Shown in pieces: positions 19,475 to 30,307 of a stretch of 64,000 nt of DNA. The position numbers and the translations under genes were made by a program. The notes below the pieces were generated by a model. It did no database searches. It was given only the letters and a program-made list of their open reading frames with translations, and was not told where the DNA came from. The first letter of the stretch is position 1; every line of letters starts with the position of its first letter. This stretch comes from Lactobacillus gigeriorum DSM 23908 = CRBIP 24.85 (GTDB lineage Bacteria > Bacillota > Bacilli > Lactobacillales > Lactobacillaceae). Where the stretch lies: assembly GCF_000296855.1 (NCBI RefSeq), contig NZ_CAKC01000059.1, positions 1 through 64,000 of the forward strand, written 5' to 3'.

Positions 19475-20244
19475 TGTTTTAGCACCACCTTAAATTTACC
19501 TTTTCTAGTTGTCGTAATTTCGACTACTTTTATTCTACCAAAATGACGTAAACTGATTATATCATCTACCTTAATTATTATATTAGAATTCCTAGTTTCA
19601 AGCCAATTTAATTTAACATCACCTTGTTCAATTACATCTTTTATTTTTGTTCTGCTAAGTCGAGAAATACCGGCTAAGATTGAGTCAAGTCGCAATGATG
19701 AAACTATTTCATCTTTTTCAATGGAGGTATCTTCGGGAATAATGATTTCTTTGCCAGCAACCTCTCTAATTCGCACCTTGTTTCGACCGATCCGATCAAT
19801 TTGCTCAAGGAAAAATGGCCTAAGCTCTGTTTTAGCGAAAAATTGCCATCGACCGGATTCATCATGAATAATATCACCAAAAGTCCCTAATTCAATCCCG
19901 CTGTTTGCCAAACTTCCCAGAATGTCGCTATGACGTAATTGAATAAACTTATTAGCATACTCAACTTCAAATGCGGTTATTTGAAAATCTTCAGGTTTTA
20001 TTTCTGAATCACGTTCACTAATATAAACTCGTCTCTTTTCAGCATCAGGATAACCACCAAAGTCATCTATAAAAAATTCATTGCCAATTATTTCTCTTAA
20101 AATATGAATTTGTCCTGGATCTAAAAAGTCGGTTAATAGGTCATTGTCATGATATTCAACTTGATTATATAGGGCAATTAAGTCATCTATTTCTTTAGTT
20201 TTACCATATTGTTGATAAAACCATGCTCGACTCTTCTCCTTCAT
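19447..20244 (-). CDS. ylmH: YlmH, S4-domain RNA-binding protein
   Basis: 265 residues with an N-terminal region typical of YlmH and a C-terminal S4 RNA-binding domain near 190-250 (SRLSRTKIKDVIEQGDVKLNW). In Bacillus the protein has been linked to rescue of stalled 50S subunits. ATG at 20244 is preferred; upstream in-frame TTGs overlap the ribosome site AGAAAGG. The gene begins directly after a strong terminator, with no room for a promoter between them. Confidence 0.9.
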   Translation of the reverse strand: MKEKSRAWFYQQYGKTKEIDDLIALYNQVEYHDNDLLTDFLDPGQIHILREIIGNEFFIDDFGGYPDAEKRRVYISERDSEIKPEDFQITAFEVEYANKFIQLRHSDILGSLANSGIELGTFGDIIHDESGRWQFFAKTELRPFFLEQIDRIGRNKVRIREVAGKEIIIPEDTSIEKDEIVSSLRLDSILAGISRLSRTKIKDVIEQGDVKLNWLETRNSNIIIKVDDIISLRHFGRIKVVEITTTRKGKFKVVLKHWQAKKRYN

Positions 20245-20266
20245 AATACTCAATACCTTTCTCAAA

Positions 20267-20297
20267 AATAAAAGCGAGGCAAAACCTCGCTTTTATT
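20267..20297 (-). terminator. terminator between ylmG and ylmH
   Basis: A 13-bp stem (AATAAAAGCGAGG / CCTCGCTTTTATT, 5-base loop) with TTTTATTTTT after it on the minus strand. It overlaps the ylmG stop and ends 4 bases before the ylmH ribosome site. Confidence 0.88.
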
Positions 20298-20592
20298 AAC
20301 CTAAAATTTTATACAAAATATTAAATAGCCAATTTAACGCATAATTTTGAATAAAGTAAAGTATAAACAATCCAATCACTGCTGAAACATCGATTCCAGT
20401 AGCAAATGCTAACTTCCTTATTGGTCCTTGCCTAAAGAGGTTTAGATATGGATCAACAATTTTATCCAATAATCTACCTAAAGTCGAATTTGCAAGAAAT
20501 GGTAACCAGCTCATTATTGCATCAATTACGATAAATATTGAGTACAACCAAAGAATGTACTGTAAAGTTATCACAACATAGTATGCTACCAT
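20296..20592 (-). CDS. ylmG: YlmG/YggT family membrane protein
   Basis: 98 residues with two hydrophobic segments (about 5-28 and 65-92) around a conserved loop that contains DPYLNLFRQ. The YggT family influences division and osmotic behaviour in several bacteria but its mechanism is not settled. It has a 1-base overlap with sepF (TAATG-type junction) and is the last gene of the mraZ-to-ylmG run before the terminator. Confidence 0.92.
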   Translation of the reverse strand: MVAYYVVITLQYILWLYSIFIVIDAIMSWLPFLANSTLGRLLDKIVDPYLNLFRQGPIRKLAFATGIDVSAVIGLFILYFIQNYALNWLFNILYKILG

Positions 20593-21026
20593 TAGTTCAA
20601 ATTATCCTTTTTATCGATTAATTCACTAATTTTGCCATCAGTTTGGAACTTTGGTGGAGTGGCAAGAAAAATCTTATCACCGATTCTTTGAATTTCGCCA
20701 TTCAAAGCATAGATCGTGCCAGTAATAAAATCAACTACTCGTCTGGCTGCTCCATCCTCCATACGGCTAAAATTAATGACTACAGCCTTATTCTTAAGTA
20801 AATTTTGCGCTACATCCTTGGCATCAGAATATACACGTGGTTCGTACAAAACAATTTGACTTTTAGCCGCATCAATTCCTGATTTAATCGAAACAACATT
20901 GTTATGATTAATCGAATTTAATGGGATTTGATTGTTGTCAGAATTGTCCTGTTGAACATATTCTTCCTCATCGAATTCCTCATCATCAGAAATACCGAGA
21001 AATTTTCCTAATTTATCAAAAGCCAT
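20592..21026 (-). CDS. sepF: cell-division protein SepF
   Basis: 144 residues: a short amphipathic membrane-binding N-terminus (MAFDKLGKFLGI), an acidic linker and the DUF552 beta-alpha core (near 55-135, including VVINFSRMEDGAARRVVDFITG). SepF bundles FtsZ filaments and tethers them to the membrane. It is 15 bases downstream of ftsZ and overlaps ylmG. Confidence 0.95.
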   Translation of the reverse strand: MAFDKLGKFLGISDDEEFDEEEYVQQDNSDNNQIPLNSINHNNVVSIKSGIDAAKSQIVLYEPRVYSDAKDVAQNLLKNKAVVINFSRMEDGAARRVVDFITGTIYALNGEIQRIGDKIFLATPPKFQTDGKISELIDKKDNLN

Positions 21027-21041
21027 TGTTCCTGCTCCTAA

Positions 21042-22367
21042 CTAGTTTTCACCACGGTGCTTAAGAAATGGAATGTCATTATTATCATCATCGTCTGCAG
21101 CACTAGTTTCTATTTGTGGGATGTTAGATGCTTGATCATTATCATCAAATGCATCAAAATTACTGTTACTATTTTGAGTTACACGAGTTCTTCTTGCAGA
21201 TTGATTATCATCTAAGCCCCAAACATCAGTTGGGTTATCAATCATAGGTTCGTGTGGAACAGCACGATGAAATTCGCCATTATCAGAATTTACTGGCTCT
21301 GCGTTTGATGCAACAGGCTTTTCTTTAGCTGGTTCAACAGTTTTAGCTACACTACGTGCAGAAACTTGTTGACCATGACCAGGTAAGTCACTAGAGCGCT
21401 TTTCTTCAATTTCAGAATCAATACCTGTTGCAATTACAGTAACTACAACTTCATCCCCAAGATTTGGATTGATTGACGTACCGAAGATAATGTTAACATC
21501 ATCCCCTGCAGCCTTAGAAACAATTTCTGAAGCATCTTGAGCTTCAAACAAAGTAAGATCTGGTCCACCTGTGATGTTAAGCAATACTTGTTTAGCTCCA
21601 TCGATTGAAACTTCCAATAATGGAGATGAAATAGCCAATTTAGTAGCTTCAACAGTTCTGTTTTCACCACTAGCTCTACCAATACCCATTAGTGCTGCAC
21701 CTTGGTTCTCCATAACTGTCTTAACATCAGCGAAGTCCAAGTTTACGTAGTCGGTTGAAGTAATCAAATCTGATATACCTTGAACACCTTGCTTAAGGAC
21801 GTTATCAGCTTCCTTAAAAGCATCCATCATAGGTGTCTTCTTATCAACCATTTCTAACAAACGGTTATTGGCGATAATAACAAGAGTATCAACATATTGC
21901 TTTAATTGCGTAATTCCATCAGTAGCGTTTTTAGCACGCTTTGGGCCTTCAAAACTGAAAGGACGTGTAACAACGCCTACAGTTAAAGCACCAGTTTCAC
22001 GAGCAATTTTAGCTACTACAGGTGCAGCACCAGTTCCAGTTCCGCCTCCCATACCAGCAGTAATGAAAATCATATCTGCACCCTTAAGTGCATCTTCAAT
22101 TGTTTGTTCACTTTCTTCAGCTGCTTTTTGGCCTACTTCAGGGTGTGAACCAGCACCTAAACCTCTAGTTAATTTAGGTCCTAATTGTATTTTATCTTCA
22201 GCTTTATTACTATTTAGTGCTTGTACATCAGTATTGGCAGCAATGAAGGAAACTCCTTGTACGCCGTCATCAATCATTCTGTTAACTGCGTTACCACCGG
22301 CTCCACCAACACCGATTACTTTAATGACAGCATTTTTATTGTCATCTGAATCGAATGTAAAATCCAT
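21042..22367 (-). CDS. ftsZ: cell-division GTPase FtsZ
   Basis: Tubulin-like GTPase that forms the Z ring. At 441 residues: nucleotide-binding [13 protein letters not shown] near 19-31, tubulin signature [11 protein letters not shown] near 107-117, a long Ser/Asn/Asp-rich linker after about 320, and the C-terminal docking peptide [11 protein letters not shown], which binds FtsA, SepF and EzrA (all encoded in this window). ATG start, 14 bases after ftsA. Confidence 0.98.
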   Translation of the reverse strand: MDFTFDSDDNKNAVIKVIGVGGAGGNAVNRMIDDGVQGVSFIAANTDVQALNSNKAEDKIQLGPKLTRGLGAGSHPEVGQKAAEESEQTIEDALKGADMIFITAGMGGGTGTGAAPVVAKIARETGALTVGVVTRPFSFEGPKRAKNATDGITQLKQYVDTLVIIANNRLLEMVDKKTPMMDAFKEADNVLKQGVQGISDLITSTDYVNLDFADVKTVMENQGAALMGIGRASGENRTVEATKLAISSPLLEVSIDGAKQVLLNITGGPDLTLFEAQDASEIVSKAAGDDVNIIFGTSINPNLGDEVVVTVIATGIDSEIEEKRSSDLPGHGQQVSARSVAKTVEPAKEKPVASNAEPVNSDNGEFHRAVPHEPMIDNPTDVWGLDDNQSARRTRVTQNSNSNFDAFDDNDQASNIPQIETSAADDDDNNDIPFLKHRGEN

Positions 22368-22381
22368 CTACTTAACCACCT

Positions 22382-23734
22382 TTAATCAAAGAACTTTTTG
22401 AAGAAATCCTTGACGCTTCTAGTTCTATTTTTTGTATCTTTTGCTTGTTGTTTACGCGAAGACTCTGAATGTCCTGCTTTTTTATTATTATAAGCTAATT
22501 TTGCTTCACTTTCACTAGTCGCAGCAGTTCTTTTCGAATTTTTCTCTATTTGTTCGCTTTGAACCCTTACTGCTTTTTTAGTAATAGTTTCACCGTATAA
22601 CGCTTGATTTACTAAATTATCAATATCGGATAAGCTATTAGCATAGTTAATAATACCATACGAAGCTGCATAAATTGGGTTTCTCATACCCATTTGAGTC
22701 GGTTGATATATTCTGGTCTTCGTTCCTAAAACTTCAGAAGTTAACTTATCAATTCCAACAAGCAAACTTGTACCACCAGTAATAACAATTCCGCCTGGGA
22801 GCTTAAGAGCATTAGATTTGGCTAATCCCTTTCCAACTCTACTAAGCATTTGCATTAAGCGGGCATTAATAATCTTGCTTAAATATGCTTCAGTCACCAT
22901 ACTCTGACCATTTACACTATTAACAGCGAATTGGTCCTTATCAGATGCTTGGGAAAGATCAGCATATCCATAATCCAACTTTATTTGTTCGGCATCTTTT
23001 TTGGATGTACTTAAAACAACAGAAATATCGTTAGTAATATCGCTACCGCCTTCAAGGTCAACCTTTGCGTACTTAATCTGTCCTTCACGAATTACTGTTG
23101 CTGTTGTGGTACCTCCACCAAGATCTAAAATAATCGATCCAAAAGTTCTTTCGCTTTCTTCTAATGCTACACTTGCAATCGCTAAAGGTGTAGGAACAAA
23201 GAAACTATTCTTGTATCCTGCACGCTCAATTGCCTTGCGAATGTTGTGGAGTGGTCCAGAAGGCGCCGTTAACAAAATACCTCTTACAGCCAAAGAATGT
23301 GCGATCATCTTACGCGGATCATCAACTTCAGTTTTCCCATCAATAATAAAATGATTTGGTAAAAACGATATTGGACCACGACCATCTTTAACTGCAGACT
23401 TAATTGCCGCCTGTAAAACACGAATTACATCGGCATCACCTATTTCAGTACCTTTTTCGCCAACTGTAGTAATCCCAGCTGCACTTTCCATTTGGATCAT
23501 GCCTACGGGTATTCCAATAATAACGTTATAAATACTGGTATTAGTCTTTTCTGCAACTTCTCGCAAAGCTCTGCTTATAGCTGAAGCTGTTTGATCGATA
23601 TCTACAATTTCACCATGCCGCATTCCTGTATTTGGAGTAGTAACTGCCCCAATAACTTTTCCGGAATCGGCTACAACTGCTTTTATAGTGGTGGTTCCAA
23701 TATCAATGCCCACCAACAAATTTGAATTATCCAA
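22382..23734 (-). CDS. ftsA: cell-division protein FtsA
   Basis: Actin-family ATPase that anchors FtsZ to the membrane. 450 residues: phosphate-1 motif GIDIGTTTIKAVV near 9-21, LDLGGGTTTATV near 204, and a C-terminal amphipathic helix ending RSVKDFFKKFF that should bind the membrane. The tail is extended by a Lys/Ser/Ala/Gln-rich linker. The start is a TTG at 23734, with GGGGG 7 bases upstream. Confidence 0.96.
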   Translation of the reverse strand: MDNSNLLVGIDIGTTTIKAVVADSGKVIGAVTTPNTGMRHGEIVDIDQTASAISRALREVAEKTNTSIYNVIIGIPVGMIQMESAAGITTVGEKGTEIGDADVIRVLQAAIKSAVKDGRGPISFLPNHFIIDGKTEVDDPRKMIAHSLAVRGILLTAPSGPLHNIRKAIERAGYKNSFFVPTPLAIASVALEESERTFGSIILDLGGGTTTATVIREGQIKYAKVDLEGGSDITNDISVVLSTSKKDAEQIKLDYGYADLSQASDKDQFAVNSVNGQSMVTEAYLSKIINARLMQMLSRVGKGLAKSNALKLPGGIVITGGTSLLVGIDKLTSEVLGTKTRIYQPTQMGMRNPIYAASYGIINYANSLSDIDNLVNQALYGETITKKAVRVQSEQIEKNSKRTAATSESEAKLAYNNKKAGHSESSRKQQAKDTKNRTRSVKDFFKKFFD

Positions 23735-23797
23735 AGTTAAGCCCCCATTAATAACTGCCCCAAAAAAAGTTTAACATAAATCTTGAATCTTGACAGC

Positions 23798-24658
23798 TTA
23801 AGATATGCCAAAAGCCTTTTTTTCGTGTGAATTAAGCGGTCTACTGAATGCACCAATTTCAAAATCAATTAAGCTATTTTTACCAGCTTTTTTCTTAATA
23901 ATATCATAGTATTGAATTTTATTTCCAAGTGTATCAATATTTCCAATTATTACATTGCCATCCTTCATTACTAGTATTATTTGCGTCCTTCGCTTTGTGC
24001 TGGCACTAAGTAACTTAACTTGATTACGAAATTCATCAGGAAAGCTATTAAACAATTTCAAATCATCTTTAAGCGAGACTTTGTGGCTATAGCCAATAAA
24101 TATTGGCTTATCCTGATTAATCTCTGACCAAGCTAATGATTGACTACCTATCTTGCCATTTGAAAGAATTTTCCGATAGCGATCACCATCTTTGATAAAG
24201 CCTATTGCCTCGTACTCCTTAACATTCAAAACTAATTGATTTAAATTTTTAACACTTACCGAAATCTGCTTAATTTCTGGATACTTACCTGATAATCGCT
24301 TAGTTAGTTTTTGCTTATGTGAAGTATATGTTACTACTTTATCACTTGCATTTATGCCTGAATTTTGAACCAGCTGTTTAGATGGTAAATCTTCAGCACC
24401 TAACACTTGAACCACGCTGATATTAGCTAATGGAGAAACATAATATCCTAAACATAAAATAGCAATAAATGATACGCCTAGAATAATACCTAAATTGATA
24501 GATAAAGATTTTCGTCTTTCATAGCGTAATTTTGAAAGTGAGGTAGATAGTTTAGGCTTCTTACTCTTCTTTTTTTGCCTATCAGAAATATGATTTAGAT
24601 ATGGTGACAATTCCTTTCTTGGATCAATTTTTGTTACCGTTTTTTTCTCTTTAGCCAT
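23798..24658 (-). CDS. ftsQ: cell-division protein FtsQ/DivIB
   Basis: A bitopic divisome protein. 286 residues: a basic cytoplasmic domain (to about 50), one membrane helix near 56-78, then an outer POTRA-like domain (ISVVQVLGAEDLPSKQLV). The ATG at 24658 is chosen because GTGAGG lies 5 bases upstream; the ATG-AAA-GGA just before it is the ribosome site itself. A 63-base gap separates it from ftsA, with no clear promoter or terminator. Confidence 0.92.
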   Translation of the reverse strand: MAKEKKTVTKIDPRKELSPYLNHISDRQKKKSKKPKLSTSLSKLRYERRKSLSINLGIILGVSFIAILCLGYYVSPLANISVVQVLGAEDLPSKQLVQNSGINASDKVVTYTSHKQKLTKRLSGKYPEIKQISVSVKNLNQLVLNVKEYEAIGFIKDGDRYRKILSNGKIGSQSLAWSEINQDKPIFIGYSHKVSLKDDLKLFNSFPDEFRNQVKLLSASTKRRTQIILVMKDGNVIIGNIDTLGNKIQYYDIIKKKAGKNSLIDFEIGAFSRPLNSHEKKAFGIS

Positions 24659-24675
24659 CTGCCTCACTCCTTTCA

Positions 24676-25782
24676 TTAGTGCTTAATTTCTTGCATAACC
24701 TTGATTACTTGATCTGCCGCATCCGGAACGCCTAACTTTTTAGAATTCAAAGACATTTCTTTTGCATATTTGTCATCTAATAAAATGTGGTCAATTGATG
24801 AAACAAAATTATTAGCATTTAAATCATCTTCTGGTAATACCAAAGCAGCTCCTGCTTTTTCCAAATCTTGTGCGTTCTTCATTTGATGGTTATGAGTAAC
24901 ATTTGGACTTGGAATTAAGATTGCCGGAACACCTAAAGCAGTAAATTCAGCAATGCTAGTTGCGCCTGATCTCGAAACTACACAAGTAACTTGAGGAAGA
25001 ACAGCTGGCATATTTTTGATATATGGCAAGACTTTGATATATTTTCCTAAATCAAAATTTTCCAACTTTTTCATAACTGCATCATAGTAATAAGTTCCAG
25101 TAGCCCAAATAATTTGATATGGCTTTTCTTTCAACTCAGTTAATGATTGCAACATGATGCGATTAATTGCTAATGCACCACGAGATCCCCCAAAAACCAG
25201 AACTGTTGGCATTTCAGGATTCAACTCTAATTCTTTTTTGATATCAACATCATTGCTATGCAATCCTAGAACTTGCTGTGATCGCGGATTACCCGTTTTT
25301 ACAAGTTTATTTTTTTCAGAAAACTGTTTTGCAGCGTCATCAAAACTATAACAAATTCGATCAACATAATGTCCCAAGAATTTATTAGCTAAACCAACTA
25401 CAGAATTTGATTCATGAATTAATGTTGGAATATGCATTTTTGCTGCTTCATAAACCATTGCTCCCGAAACATAACCACCCGTTCCCAAAACAACATCCGG
25501 TTTAAATTCAGTTATAATCTCTCTTGCTCGCTTTGTTGCCTTGATAAATAAATCGATTGTCTCAAAGTTCTTTAACGGGTGTTTCCGATTAAAGCCCCGG
25601 ATCTTGATAGTTTTGAAATTTATCCCTGCTGCAGGAACAATTTTCGATTCCAAGCCTTTTTCTGTCCCAACAAACAAAATTTCTGATTTATCAGCTATTC
25701 CGGTTTGTTCTAATCGTTCAATGATTGCCATTATTGGGTAGATGTGGCCACCTGTACCGCCACCAGTAAAAATTACTCTCAT
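24676..25782 (-). CDS. murG: UDP-GlcNAc transferase MurG
   Basis: Peripheral membrane GT-B glycosyltransferase that adds GlcNAc to lipid I to give lipid II. 368 residues, with the N-terminal GGTGGHIYP near 7-15 and the UDP-sugar-binding GGSRGALAIN near 191 and SRSGATSIAE near 261. ATG start, 2 bases after the murD stop. Confidence 0.97.
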   Translation of the reverse strand: MRVIFTGGGTGGHIYPIMAIIERLEQTGIADKSEILFVGTEKGLESKIVPAAGINFKTIKIRGFNRKHPLKNFETIDLFIKATKRAREIITEFKPDVVLGTGGYVSGAMVYEAAKMHIPTLIHESNSVVGLANKFLGHYVDRICYSFDDAAKQFSEKNKLVKTGNPRSQQVLGLHSNDVDIKKELELNPEMPTVLVFGGSRGALAINRIMLQSLTELKEKPYQIIWATGTYYYDAVMKKLENFDLGKYIKVLPYIKNMPAVLPQVTCVVSRSGATSIAEFTALGVPAILIPSPNVTHNHQMKNAQDLEKAGAALVLPEDDLNANNFVSSIDHILLDDKYAKEMSLNSKKLGVPDAADQVIKVMQEIKH

Positions 25783-25784
25783 GA

Positions 25785-27164
25785 TTACTTAGTCTTTAAT
25801 TCCTTCACAAATTTTACGAAATAATCTCCACGATCTTCAAAAGTCCTGAATTGATCCCAAGAAGCATTAGCTGGTGAAAAGAGAATTACATCCCCTTCTT
25901 CAGATAATTCATATGCTCTAGGTACTGCTTCCTGTAAAGTATTTACAATCACGATCTCTTTGACACCTGCTTTTCTTGCAGCATCAGCTAAGAGATATCT
26001 AGTTTCTCCATACAAAACAACTGATTTAACATGTTTTTTGATTAGAGGTACTAATTCATCAAATACAAAACCACGATCAAGACCACCAGCAATCCATACC
26101 TCTGGGACATCAAATGCTGGAATAGCAACACTAGCAGCCTCTATGTTAGTAGATTTTGAATCATTGTAAATTTTGCGACCTTCTAAAGTCATAACGTATT
26201 GTAGACGATGTTTAGCGCCACCGAAAGTAGTTAAAACGGCTTTAATATCATCATTTTCAGCACCCATAATCTGAGAAATAGCAATTGCAACTAGACAATT
26301 CTGTTGATTATGCACGCCTGGAAGCTTTACATCTGCTTTCTTAATAACTTCTTTTTTATGACTAAACAAAAATTCATTTCCAATATATAAATCTGCACTT
26401 GAATCACTTTCAGAAAAAGTAACAATCTTAGCTTGTGTACGCTCTTTTTCTTTTTCAAGAATATCCTTTTGATCGAAATTGGCAATAAAGTAGTCTGCTT
26501 CTGTCTGCGATTGTGTAATTCGCAATTTGGCATCTACATAATTTTCAAAGCTCTTATGATAATCCAAGTGAACATTATTATAAATGTCAACAATAGCTGC
26601 TACTTTTGGCTTGATGTCTTTTACACCTAATAATTGGAAACTTGAAATCTCAACAACTAAAATATCATCCTTGGTTGCTTTTTGTACTACATCAGAAATT
26701 GGGACGCCAATATTTCCAACTGCATATGCATGATGACCTAATTTTTGTAAATGATGATCAAGAATCTGCTGGGTTAACATCACTGTTGTGGTTTTACCGT
26801 TAGAACCAGTTACGCAAACATATGGTGCTTCACTAACGGTTAAGGCAATTTCTGGTTCAGTATAAATTGGTAAACCAACTTCTTCAGCCTTTTTAACCAT
26901 TGGATTGTCATAGGGAATACCCGGATTTTTGACCATAAAATCAAATTTTTCTTGATCGAACAGATCAAGTGGATGATATCCTCCTATAACTCTTACGCCA
27001 CTTGCTTCTAATTCCTTAGCTTGGTCATTATTTGTCAAATCAGCTTTATCATTCAAAGTCAATTTTGAACCAAGTTTTAACAATAAATTACTTACCGCAA
27101 AACCACTTTTACCTAAACCTAAGATAAGTACTTTTTTGTTTTCAAACTTGTTTGTCGTTTTCAT
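25785..27164 (-). CDS. murD: UDP-MurNAc-alanine:D-glutamate ligase
   Basis: Cytoplasmic ATP-dependent ligase that adds D-Glu to UDP-MurNAc-L-Ala. 459 residues: N-terminal Rossmann-like domain (LILGLGKSGFA near 13), ATP loop GSNGKTTT near 118-125 and the C-terminal domain with FSPANASWDQF near 427. ATG start, 10 bases after mraY. Confidence 0.97.
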   Translation of the reverse strand: MKTTNKFENKKVLILGLGKSGFAVSNLLLKLGSKLTLNDKADLTNNDQAKELEASGVRVIGGYHPLDLFDQEKFDFMVKNPGIPYDNPMVKKAEEVGLPIYTEPEIALTVSEAPYVCVTGSNGKTTTVMLTQQILDHHLQKLGHHAYAVGNIGVPISDVVQKATKDDILVVEISSFQLLGVKDIKPKVAAIVDIYNNVHLDYHKSFENYVDAKLRITQSQTEADYFIANFDQKDILEKEKERTQAKIVTFSESDSSADLYIGNEFLFSHKKEVIKKADVKLPGVHNQQNCLVAIAISQIMGAENDDIKAVLTTFGGAKHRLQYVMTLEGRKIYNDSKSTNIEAASVAIPAFDVPEVWIAGGLDRGFVFDELVPLIKKHVKSVVLYGETRYLLADAARKAGVKEIVIVNTLQEAVPRAYELSEEGDVILFSPANASWDQFRTFEDRGDYFVKFVKELKTK

Positions 27165-27174
27165 CTTTGCTTTT

Positions 27175-28134
27175 TTATCCCCAAATCATTATATAAACTA
27201 AACTACCAATCAAACCCACTAACCAAAATACAATGTCAACTTTCCATTCAGACCAGTGCATCATTTCAAAATGGTGATGAATTGGTGTCATTTTGAAAAT
27301 ACGTTTTCCCGTAGTCTTAAAAGATATGACTTGCAAAATAACACTAGCGGTTTCACATACAAATACTATCCCAATTAACAAAAGTGACCATGGACGATTT
27401 AAGAAGATGCTTACAGCAGCTAAACCACCACCTAAAGCTAAAGATCCAGCATCCCCCATGAAGATTTTGGCAGGCTTATGATTAAAGATAAAGAATGTAA
27501 TCAATCCACCAATTACACTCATACAGAACAATAATACCGCTTGATTATGCTCTTGATAAGCAATGTATGAATAAGTACCGTAAGCAATAATTGAAAGCCC
27601 CGTTGCTAAGCCATCTAAACCATCAGATAAGTTAACAGCGTTGGAGTATCCCACTAACCAAAAAATCAAAAATAAAACAAAAATTGCTAAATTATTTACA
27701 TTTCCAACAAATGGAATAAATAGACTGAACTTGAAACCATCACTTAAAGAAATAGCTACGATAACTGCAGCAATAATTATTTGAAGTGCCAGTTTTTGCC
27801 ATGCACGAAGACCAAGATTGCGTTTAAAGTACAACTTAATCCCATCATCAAGAAAACCGATAATGCCATATCCTAACAAAGAAATTAATAAAATTAAACT
27901 AATTTTGGTAAATTGATGTTGCCATGCAGCCACCCAAACTGTTGAAATTACAGCGGCAAGAACAAAAATTGTTCCTCCCATTGTAGGCGTACCCGATTTT
28001 TTTTGATGCCACTTGGGGCCCTCATCACGAATTTCTTGTCCTTCATGATGTGACCGCATAAAGATAATCAGCCACGGTAAAAATATCGCTGTTAAAACCA
28101 GTGAACTAACCATTGCCACAATACTTATAACCAT
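27175..28134 (-). CDS. mraY: phospho-MurNAc-pentapeptide transferase MraY
   Basis: Polytopic membrane enzyme that transfers phospho-MurNAc-pentapeptide to undecaprenyl phosphate, giving lipid I. 319 residues with about ten helices; the catalytic aspartates lie in FLDDGIKL near 95 and [10 protein letters not shown] near 169, and the signature MTPIHHHFE near 281 is intact. ATG start. Confidence 0.97.
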   Translation of the reverse strand: MVISIVAMVSSLVLTAIFLPWLIIFMRSHHEGQEIRDEGPKWHQKKSGTPTMGGTIFVLAAVISTVWVAAWQHQFTKISLILLISLLGYGIIGFLDDGIKLYFKRNLGLRAWQKLALQIIIAAVIVAISLSDGFKFSLFIPFVGNVNNLAIFVLFLIFWLVGYSNAVNLSDGLDGLATGLSIIAYGTYSYIAYQEHNQAVLLFCMSVIGGLITFFIFNHKPAKIFMGDAGSLALGGGLAAVSIFLNRPWSLLLIGIVFVCETASVILQVISFKTTGKRIFKMTPIHHHFEMMHWSEWKVDIVFWLVGLIGSLVYIMIWG

Positions 28135-28144
28135 TTTTATATAT

Positions 28145-30307
28145 CTACTCCTTTAAATTGATCTTCAATTTGCTATTAGATTTGAGAATCGTTCCCGGAC
28201 TAATATTTTGATGATAAACTTTGCCACTACCTTTTAGAGTGACCTTAATACCAGTTAGATTTGAGAATTGATGCACATCTTCAATTGACCAGCCCTTCAT
28301 GGTAGGCATCTTCAAACTACCAGAAGTCAAAACAAACACTTTAGCACCATTCTCAGCCTTCTGTGAGGCTTTAATTCCTTGAGCAAGAACTTTATTTCCA
28401 GAACCTAACTTATAAAGATTTAAGCCCAAACTGGTTAACCTTGTTTTAGCTTGCGTTACTGTTAAATCTTTTAATTTAGGAACGGTTGCCGTTAATTCAG
28501 GGGCTTGATTATTCTGTGACATAATGATCACACGATTCATTAACGGCTTGAAAATTGAAGCTAAAATTGTTTCTGCAGGATCACTCATTCTTCTTGGTTG
28601 CTTCATCGTAATATAAACACAATAACGAGGATCCTTTGTAGGAGTTACTCCTACAACTGAAAAGATGTAGTTACTATTTCCTGTAAAGTAACCACCACCT
28701 TTGGGATTTGCAATCTGTGCTGTACCCGTTTTAATAGCGATGCTTTGTCCTGTCATTTTATATGCATAACCTGTACCGATGCTCTTACTTAAAACACGCT
28801 TCATATTATCAATTAATACTTTCCGTGTTTTTGCGCTATAAACCGGATTACCGACTTTCTGAGTCTGATAGCCCTTAATGGTATTACCGTCACTATCAGT
28901 AATCTTATCAACAAATTGTGGTTTTACCATTTGACCATCATTGCCCAAACTACTGAATGCTTGCATCATTTGCATAACATTCACATTGACACCTTGGCCA
29001 AAACTAGTTGCTGCTTGATCAGTTACTGTACCAAATGACAACATTCCTGCCTGTTCACCTGGTAATGTTACGCCAGTCTTTTTACCAATTCTGAAACGGT
29101 TTAAATATTTCTTCCAAGTCTTACTACCCATTTGCTGTTCAAGATGAACAAAACCAGTATTACTTGATCTAGCAAAGGCTTGCCAATAAGGAATACTTCC
29201 CCATCCTGATCTTAACCAGTCGTGAATAGTAGCGCCACCAACTACAACTGATCCTGAATTGTAATAAGTATTAGGCATGTAGTGTCCGCTATCTACTAAA
29301 GCAGCTAGTGTTAAAATCTTAAAGACGGAACCAGGTTCATAAGTATCTTGAACCAAAATATTCCGATAGGAGTTAGTCAAGCCTTTTTTAGTTTGAGGAT
29401 TAAACGTAGGTCTTTGAGAAGCTGCCAATACTTTCCCAGTTTTCATATCCTCGACCACCACCGTCATACTTACAGGATCATATTTACTTTGAACTTCAGA
29501 AAGCCTGGTTTCCAAAAAACTTTGTAATTGTGAATCTAAAGTTAGATATAAATTATCTCCATTTTTCGGAGCCTTATATGTTTGACTATTGTTAGCAATT
29601 TGATTGTTAGAAGCATCAACTGCAGAAATCCGATAGCCATCTTTACCAGTCAAGATATCGTTATACCAAGCCTCTAGTCCCATTGTTCCAACAAGATTAA
29701 TGTTCCCTTTTTTATCATAAACAGGTTGCGATAACCCGATGATATGTGAGGCAAAATTACCATTAGGATAAAGTCTTGAAGGCGTTTCTATAAACTTAAT
29801 ACCTGGTAGTTTCATATTTTCAATTTGATTTTTCTGACTTTTGGTTAAACCACTACCACTGCTACCAAATTGAACTTGAAATGCCTTTTTCGGTGGGTTC
29901 AGATATTTTAAAATCTGCGTCTCGGATATAGGTAAAACTGTTGCTAATTTTTGAGCAGTTTTTTCTTTATCTACAACATATTCTGGCTGATTCTTATAAT
30001 TTATTGATGATTTATCAAGAATTGCATAGATTGTATATAAATGTGAATCTTCTGCAATTGCCAAGCCATTACGATCATAAATCGTTCCCCGCGTTGCCTT
30101 AATCACCTCATTGCGATGATAAAGTTGTTCGGTTCTAGCAGATATATCTTGCCCTTTGATCGTTTTAGAGATCCCAATATACAAAAATCTTCCCATAAAT
30201 ATAAGAAAAACCAAAGCCACGGCTAATTGGAGAATTCTCCCCACCGTAAAGCGGTAGTCGTGGGCTTTGGATTTTTGTAATTTTAAATTACTCTTTTTCT
30301 TTTTCAT
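28145..30307 (-). CDS. pbpX: penicillin-binding protein 2X-type transpeptidase with PASTA domains
   Basis: Class B PBP that crosslinks septal peptidoglycan (FtsI equivalent). 720 residues: basic cytoplasmic N-terminus, one membrane helix near 22-45, dimerisation domain, then the transpeptidase with SVFK near 330, SSN near 386 and KTGTAQ near 533. Two PASTA domains close the protein (about 595-660 and 661-720), expected to sense muropeptides or help localisation. ATG start overlaps the ftsL stop (TAATG). Confidence 0.96.
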   Translation of the reverse strand: MKKKKSNLKLQKSKAHDYRFTVGRILQLAVALVFLIFMGRFLYIGISKTIKGQDISARTEQLYHRNEVIKATRGTIYDRNGLAIAEDSHLYTIYAILDKSSINYKNQPEYVVDKEKTAQKLATVLPISETQILKYLNPPKKAFQVQFGSSGSGLTKSQKNQIENMKLPGIKFIETPSRLYPNGNFASHIIGLSQPVYDKKGNINLVGTMGLEAWYNDILTGKDGYRISAVDASNNQIANNSQTYKAPKNGDNLYLTLDSQLQSFLETRLSEVQSKYDPVSMTVVVEDMKTGKVLAASQRPTFNPQTKKGLTNSYRNILVQDTYEPGSVFKILTLAALVDSGHYMPNTYYNSGSVVVGGATIHDWLRSGWGSIPYWQAFARSSNTGFVHLEQQMGSKTWKKYLNRFRIGKKTGVTLPGEQAGMLSFGTVTDQAATSFGQGVNVNVMQMMQAFSSLGNDGQMVKPQFVDKITDSDGNTIKGYQTQKVGNPVYSAKTRKVLIDNMKRVLSKSIGTGYAYKMTGQSIAIKTGTAQIANPKGGGYFTGNSNYIFSVVGVTPTKDPRYCVYITMKQPRRMSDPAETILASIFKPLMNRVIIMSQNNQAPELTATVPKLKDLTVTQAKTRLTSLGLNLYKLGSGNKVLAQGIKASQKAENGAKVFVLTSGSLKMPTMKGWSIEDVHQFSNLTGIKVTLKGSGKVYHQNISPGTILKSNSKLKINLKE

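Noticed and set aside
21868-22401. A 177-codon frame antisense to ftsZ
   Set aside because: Mirror of a strongly biased gene; Ser/Pro/Ala-rich product with no ribosome site or family resemblance.
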